From the NCBI RefSeq assembly GCF_016892605.1, contig NZ_JAFEMV010000008.1, positions 20,273-84,272 of the forward strand: 64,000 nt of DNA, read 5' to 3'. Below, in pieces: positions 60,207 through 64,000 of this stretch (its first letter is position 1; each line of letters opens with the position of its first letter). This stretch comes from Desemzia sp. RIT 804 (GTDB lineage: Bacteria; Bacillota; Bacilli; Lactobacillales; Carnobacteriaceae). Position numbers and translations under genes: made by a program. A model generated the notes under the pieces. It ran no database searches and was not told the DNA's origin. It worked only from the letters and a program-made list of their open reading frames with translations.

Positions 60207-60557
60207 TTATTTTTTCACTTTGTCCACAAGAGTATCTTTTTTGTCTGATAACAAATCTGTAAACTCCATTGTGGCGTCTTTCAATTGATGTGTATAATTC
60301 GTTACATTCCCACGTAAATTACTTACTTTATCCACAACGTTCAATAAATTGATGACTTCCTCATCTGATAAGTTTTCCACAACTTTCATAGCTTTTTCAT
60401 TACCATGCAGTTTGTCTTTAACAAAGTATTTAGCTCTTTTACGATTGATCATGCTTTCTGCTTTTTCCATCGCTTTATCTGAAGTGACCATATACGCTGC
60501 TCCAATAGCTACTGCAGCTCCAACACCTAATAAAATATTTCGAGTTGTATTCTTCAT
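60207..60557 (-). CDS. Small membrane-anchored protein (YtxH-like)
   Basis: The 116-residue protein has an N-terminal membrane segment with small residues (NILLGVGAAVAIGAAYMV) and a long charged helical tail ending KKDTLVDKVKK. It resembles YtxH/general stress-type envelope proteins in architecture but no motif proves it. ATG 60557 follows GAGAGGAAAG. Confidence 0.6.
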   Translation of the reverse strand: MKNTTRNILLGVGAAVAIGAAYMVTSDKAMEKAESMINRKRAKYFVKDKLHGNEKAMKVVENLSDEEVINLLNVVDKVSNLRGNVTNYTHQLKDATMEFTDLLSDKKDTLVDKVKK

Positions 60558-60624
60558 AAAAACCACTTTCCTCTCAGTTTTTTTCTCAATCACATCATAT
60601 CAGAAATAAATTTTAATCACGAAT

Positions 60625-60665
60625 AAAACGCCTATCAGAGACTAATTCTGATAGGCGTTTCTTTT
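60625..60665 (-). terminator. Terminator of clpC
   Basis: AAACGCCTATCAG pairs perfectly with CTGATAGGCGTTT (60626-60638 and 60648-60660), with T-rich flanks on both strands. Confidence 0.85.
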
Positions 60666-60669
60666 TAGA

Positions 60670-63168
60670 TTATTTGACCGGAGCTGTTTCTTTTTTTGAT
60701 TTAACTTCTTTTTCTATTTTTTTTGGTTCTTTAACTGTAAACCGGATAGCGCCTTTTTGAGCCCCAATGGTGATGTTGTCCCCAATTTTGACTCTTCCGC
60801 TCAATAACTCTTCACTTAAAAGATCTTCAATTTTCTTTTGGATCGCTCTGCGTAATGGACGTGCACCATATTCAGGATCAAATCCTTCTTTAGCAATCAC
60901 ATCAATTGCAGCTGCCGTTACTTTAGCATGGATGTCCATATCCTCTAAACGTTTGACGATCGTTTGCGACATCAATTTGACGATCTCATTCAATTCTTCC
61001 TTCTCTAATGAATGGAAGACGATCGTTTCATCTAAACGGTTGATAAATTCAGGACGGAAGGTATTTTTCAACTCTTCTTTGATGCGTTTTTCCATCGTAT
61101 CATGATCGTGTTTTTTGTCTTCCAACGTAAAACCGACTGATTTTTCATCTCGTAAAGCTGTCGCTCCTAAATTAGATGTCATGATCATGATCGTATTCTT
61201 GAAGTCTACTTTACGGCCTTTTCCATCAGTCAAGTGTCCATCATCTAATACTTGAAGTAAAATATTGAAGACATCTGGATGAGCTTTTTCAACTTCATCC
61301 AACAAGATAACTGAATAAGGTTTTTGACGGACTTTTTCCGTCAATTGTCCGCCTTCATCATACCCTACATAACCTGGTGGTGAACCCACTAATCGACTGG
61401 TACTGAATTTTTCCATATATTCAGACATATCCACACGAATCAATGCATCTTCATTTCCAAACATAGCTTCACTCAAAGCTTTGGCTAATTCCGTTTTCCC
61501 AACCCCTGTAGGTCCTAAGAACATGAATGAACCAATTGGACGATTTGGATCTTTCAAACCGCTTCTTGCACGACGAATAGCTTTTGAGACAGCTTTGACA
61601 GCTTCGTCTTGACCAATAACACGCTTGTGCAATACATCTTCCATTTTCAATAAACGATCCGATTCTTTTTGTTCCATCTGTTGCACTGGAATGCTGGTCC
61701 ATAAAGCTACTACTTCAGCAATATCGTGTTCAGTAACTTGCAATTCAGTTGGTGTTTCTTTCTTCTCTTGTTTTTTCAAAAGTGTCTCGATTTTTTTCCG
61801 TTGTTTCATCTCACGTGTTCTAATGAGACCTGCTTTTTCAAAATCTTGGTTCTGGATCGCTTCTTCTTTATCTTCGATCAACTTTTCCAACTCTTCTACT
61901 GCTACTGCGACTGGTGTTGGTTTCCCAGTAACATCGATACGCACTTTAGAAGCAGCCTCATCGATTAGATCAATAGCTTTATCAGGTAATTGTCTAGAGG
62001 TGATATAACGATTAGACAATTTGACCGCTGCGTGAACTGCTGCATCCGTAATTTTTACGCCATGGTGGTCTTCATAACGAGACCGCAACCCATATAAAAT
62101 CTCTTCTGTTTCTTCTTCATTTGGCGGATCAATATGGATCGGCGCAAAACGTCTCTCCAATGCTGCATCTTTTTCAATGTGTTTTTGGTATTCATCTAAA
62201 GTCGTTGCTCCAATAGTTTGCAATTCACCACGCGCAAGAGCTGGTTTCAAGATATTTGAAGCATCAATAGCTCCTTCAGCTCCACCTGCTCCGATCAAAG
62301 TGTGCAACTCATCTATAAAGAGGATGACTTCACCATCTTGATAAATTTCCTCAATGATTTTCTTCATACGCTCTTCAAATTCACCACGGTATTTAGTTCC
62401 CGCAACCAGTGAACCCATATCCAGCATCATCAAGCGTTTATTCGTTAAAGTAGAAGGAACTTCTCCATCAACGATCCTTTGCGCTAATCCTTCTGCGATA
62501 GCTGTTTTACCTACACCAGGTTCTCCAACCAATACTGGATTATTTTTAGTTCGACGGCTCAAAATCTGTACGATTCGTTGTACTTCTTTTTGACGCCCTA
62601 CAACAGGGTCCATTTTGCCTTCTTTAGCTTGAACAGTTAAGTCTCTAGCCAAAGAATCAAGTGTTGGTGTTCCAGCAGTCGGTTGCTTGGCAGCAGGCCT
62701 TTGTCGTTTACTATTTTTAACTTGGCTTTGCCCGACTTTTTTTAATACTACTTGACGCGCTTTATTCAAGCTTACATCCAAATTAGCCAAAATTTTAGAA
62801 GATAAAATGTCTTCTTCGCGCAATAATCCAAGCAATAGATGTTCTGTTCCAACTAATTTTGCTCCCATACGTCTAGACTCATCCGTCGCAAACGTAATAG
62901 CTTGTTTTGCTCGAGGAGAATGAGGTAAAATAGCTTGTTTTGAAATGTATTTCATTGTTCCATACCCAGTAAAGTGTTCAATTTCCTCACGAATATCTTG
63001 TTCGGTAATAGAAAATTGACGGAGTGTTTTACCTGCAATACCTTCTTGCTCTTTGACAATCCCTAATAAGATATGCTCAGTACCTACAGAATGATGGCGA
63101 AATGCTTTTGCCTCTTCTTGAGCGATCTCTAATACGATCTGTGCTTTTTCGGTAAATAATTCATTCAT
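60670..63168 (-). CDS. clpC: ATP-dependent Clp protease ATPase subunit ClpC
   Basis: The 832-residue Hsp100 unfoldase feeds proteins to ClpP. Its order is a duplicated Clp N domain (1-145), first AAA+ domain with GEPGVGKT (about 215) and [16 protein letters not shown] domain (about 425-465), and second AAA+ domain with [12 protein letters not shown] (about 555). A C-terminal D2-small domain follows. ATG 63168 follows GGAGGCGAG. It is transcribed with ctsR 21 bases upstream. Confidence 0.97.
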   Translation of the reverse strand: MNELFTEKAQIVLEIAQEEAKAFRHHSVGTEHILLGIVKEQEGIAGKTLRQFSITEQDIREEIEHFTGYGTMKYISKQAILPHSPRAKQAITFATDESRRMGAKLVGTEHLLLGLLREEDILSSKILANLDVSLNKARQVVLKKVGQSQVKNSKRQRPAAKQPTAGTPTLDSLARDLTVQAKEGKMDPVVGRQKEVQRIVQILSRRTKNNPVLVGEPGVGKTAIAEGLAQRIVDGEVPSTLTNKRLMMLDMGSLVAGTKYRGEFEERMKKIIEEIYQDGEVILFIDELHTLIGAGGAEGAIDASNILKPALARGELQTIGATTLDEYQKHIEKDAALERRFAPIHIDPPNEEETEEILYGLRSRYEDHHGVKITDAAVHAAVKLSNRYITSRQLPDKAIDLIDEAASKVRIDVTGKPTPVAVAVEELEKLIEDKEEAIQNQDFEKAGLIRTREMKQRKKIETLLKKQEKKETPTELQVTEHDIAEVVALWTSIPVQQMEQKESDRLLKMEDVLHKRVIGQDEAVKAVSKAIRRARSGLKDPNRPIGSFMFLGPTGVGKTELAKALSEAMFGNEDALIRVDMSEYMEKFSTSRLVGSPPGYVGYDEGGQLTEKVRQKPYSVILLDEVEKAHPDVFNILLQVLDDGHLTDGKGRKVDFKNTIMIMTSNLGATALRDEKSVGFTLEDKKHDHDTMEKRIKEELKNTFRPEFINRLDETIVFHSLEKEELNEIVKLMSQTIVKRLEDMDIHAKVTAAAIDVIAKEGFDPEYGARPLRRAIQKKIEDLLSEELLSGRVKIGDNITIGAQKGAIRFTVKEPKKIEKEVKSKKETAPVK

Positions 63169-63189
63169 TTTCTCGCCTCCACATTGTTA

Positions 63190-63651
63190 TTATTCGTATC
63201 TTAAATTGTTCAGGCAAGATTTTAATATACGTGCCCTTATTTCTTTAGCAACTTTGCTTTCCAGTCCCAATACTGTTTTATCCATTGCAGCCATCATAAT
63301 GACTGCTTCTCTTTTATTTAAGAAATCATCGTCATACAGCTTTTGTACGATAGCATAAGCATCATTTTGAGAAATACTATTGCCCACTATTTCTATTATT
63401 GTATCTAACATCTCAGATTCGTCCAACAATTTAACTTTGATAATACGAATGTATCCACCACCACCACGCTTGCTTTCTACTAAATAGCCTTTTTGCACGG
63501 TGAAGCGTGTGTTGATAACATAATTGATTTGAGAAGGAACACAGTTAAATAAATTAGCCATCTCACTTCGTCTGATTTCAACTTGTTCTGAGTGTCCTAA
63601 CACCTTTTTCAAATAAGCTTCAATAATATCTGACATATTTTTATTTTCCAT
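63190..63651 (-). CDS. ctsR: Class III stress gene repressor CtsR
   Basis: The 153-residue winged-helix repressor of clp genes has SDIIEAYLKKVLGHSEQVEIRR at the start, the glycine-rich heat-sensing wing KRGGGGYIRI (about residue 60) and FNCVPSQINYVINTRFT as recognition segment. In other Firmicutes McsB kinase inactivates it, but mcsAB are absent from this operon. The start may instead be ATG 63636, five codons in. Confidence 0.95.
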   Translation of the reverse strand: MENKNMSDIIEAYLKKVLGHSEQVEIRRSEMANLFNCVPSQINYVINTRFTVQKGYLVESKRGGGGYIRIIKVKLLDESEMLDTIIEIVGNSISQNDAYAIVQKLYDDDFLNKREAVIMMAAMDKTVLGLESKVAKEIRARILKSCLNNLRYE

Positions 63652-63799
63652 GTGCTGTTTGTTATTAAAAAGTTTTGATTATTGGTGTCTAAGTATCATA
63701 CACTTTTTCATTCCTTATTCCAATATCAAATTTTTAATAACCCTCCTTTTCTTTCAGCCTTCATTCAAGGCCATCTGTTGAGCAAAGGCGCTTTATCCC

Positions 63800-63825
63800 T
63801 TTGACTAATCCTGACTAATATTATA
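63800..63825 (-). promoter_or_regulatory. ctsR-clpC promoter with degenerate CtsR operator
   Basis: On the minus strand TATAAT (63825-63820) is followed by AGTCAGGATTAGTCAAA (63816-63800), which matches the CtsR heptad repeat GGTCAAA-N3-GGTCAAA at ten of fourteen positions. A TTTTCA 17 bases upstream of the -10 may be the -35. This position would allow autoregulation by CtsR. No gene lies in 63652-64000. Confidence 0.6.
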
Positions 63826-63945
63826 CTGGAAAAAACTCTATTTGAAAAGTCCCTCTTCTTATATAGAAGCAACTTGAAGATATTGTATCATTCAAAAATA
63901 ATTATTTCTTCCTAACTCACTTGCAGCTACTCTCTATCTGAAAAT

Positions 63946-63982
63946 AAAAAAAAAAGCAAGATAGCTTATTGCTTATCTCACT
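63946..63982 (-). terminator. Terminator of a leftward gene beyond the window
   Basis: GATAGC pairs with GCTTATC (one bulge) and a long A-run on the plus strand gives a T-run on the minus strand. Confidence 0.55.
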
Positions 63983-64000
63983 TTCAGACGCTATTTTATT

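Noticed and set aside
1..64000. tRNA or rRNA genes
   Set aside because: No GGTTCGAATCC-type T-arm with matching acceptor ends or rRNA-like conserved segment was noticed on either strand by eye; a covariance scan was not possible.

Overview
The window is AT-rich chromosomal DNA of a low-GC Gram-positive bacterium of the order Lactobacillales. A Carnobacterium-like member of the Carnobacteriaceae is my best guess. The guess rests on codon and base use, the clpC-ctsR pair without mcsAB, AdhE, methylglyoxal synthase, a CopYZB copper operon and the conserved dnaX-ebfC-recR-tmk-holB-yabA-rsmI block. No tRNA, rRNA, CRISPR array, intact insertion sequence or replication origin was found. The only RNA of universal function is the small SRP RNA beside dnaX.

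Layout. 1-8 kb: 3' part of a B12-dependent ribonucleotide reductase (nrdJ), mgsA, a DJ-1/PfpI stress protein, a FUSC-type membrane protein, an acyl-CoA dehydrogenase flanked by two small-RNA candidates, and a DUF4349 lipoprotein. 8-11.4 kb: proB-proA plus an overlapping FAD amino-acid oxidase gene; proC lies far away at 55 kb. 11.7-18.8 kb: a leftward Ugp-like ABC importer operon ending in an MBL-fold hydrolase and a 5'-nucleotidase-like phosphoesterase. 19-23.4 kb: a lipoprotein, mscL and adhE with a Rex-type operator. 23.7-35.2 kb: the conserved DNA-replication and repair block and SRP RNA, read leftward, containing an array of three 125-bp hairpin units beside recR. 35.2-41.5 kb: CoA-disulfide reductase with rhodanese domain, an amino-acid ABC permease and binding protein without ATPase, and an ABC-2 exporter pair. 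41.6-45 kb: GNAT and Nudix genes, then a degraded patch with an integrase remnant, a frameshifted secreted protein and an unknown gene. 45-51.8 kb: aldo/keto reductase, a degV-HhH glycosylase-kinase operon, a HAD phosphatase divergent from a Crp/Fnr regulator, and a CLC-F fluoride exporter behind a fluoride riboswitch. 51.8-54.9 kb: copY-copZ-copB with two cop boxes upstream and a possible third inside. 55-60.6 kb: proC, 51-bp tandem repeats, a pyridoxal-kinase-like gene divergent from an ECF S component, tadA followed directly by a barnase-barstar pair, and a PucR-type regulator. 60.6-64 kb: clpC and ctsR.

The most interesting non-coding signals are as follows. Two related small-RNA candidates at 5.0 and 6.7 kb both present the anti-Shine-Dalgarno sequence CCTCCAA in a hairpin loop whose stem covaries. 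A further C-rich sRNA candidate lies at 3.6 kb. A 155-bp structured repeat occurs twice (20.6 and 48.5 kb) with compensatory stem changes. Three adjacent hairpin units of exactly 125 bp have variable interiors. A MITE-like palindrome is present at 27.0 and 37.1 kb. All function calls are from reading protein motifs by eye; no database search was run.
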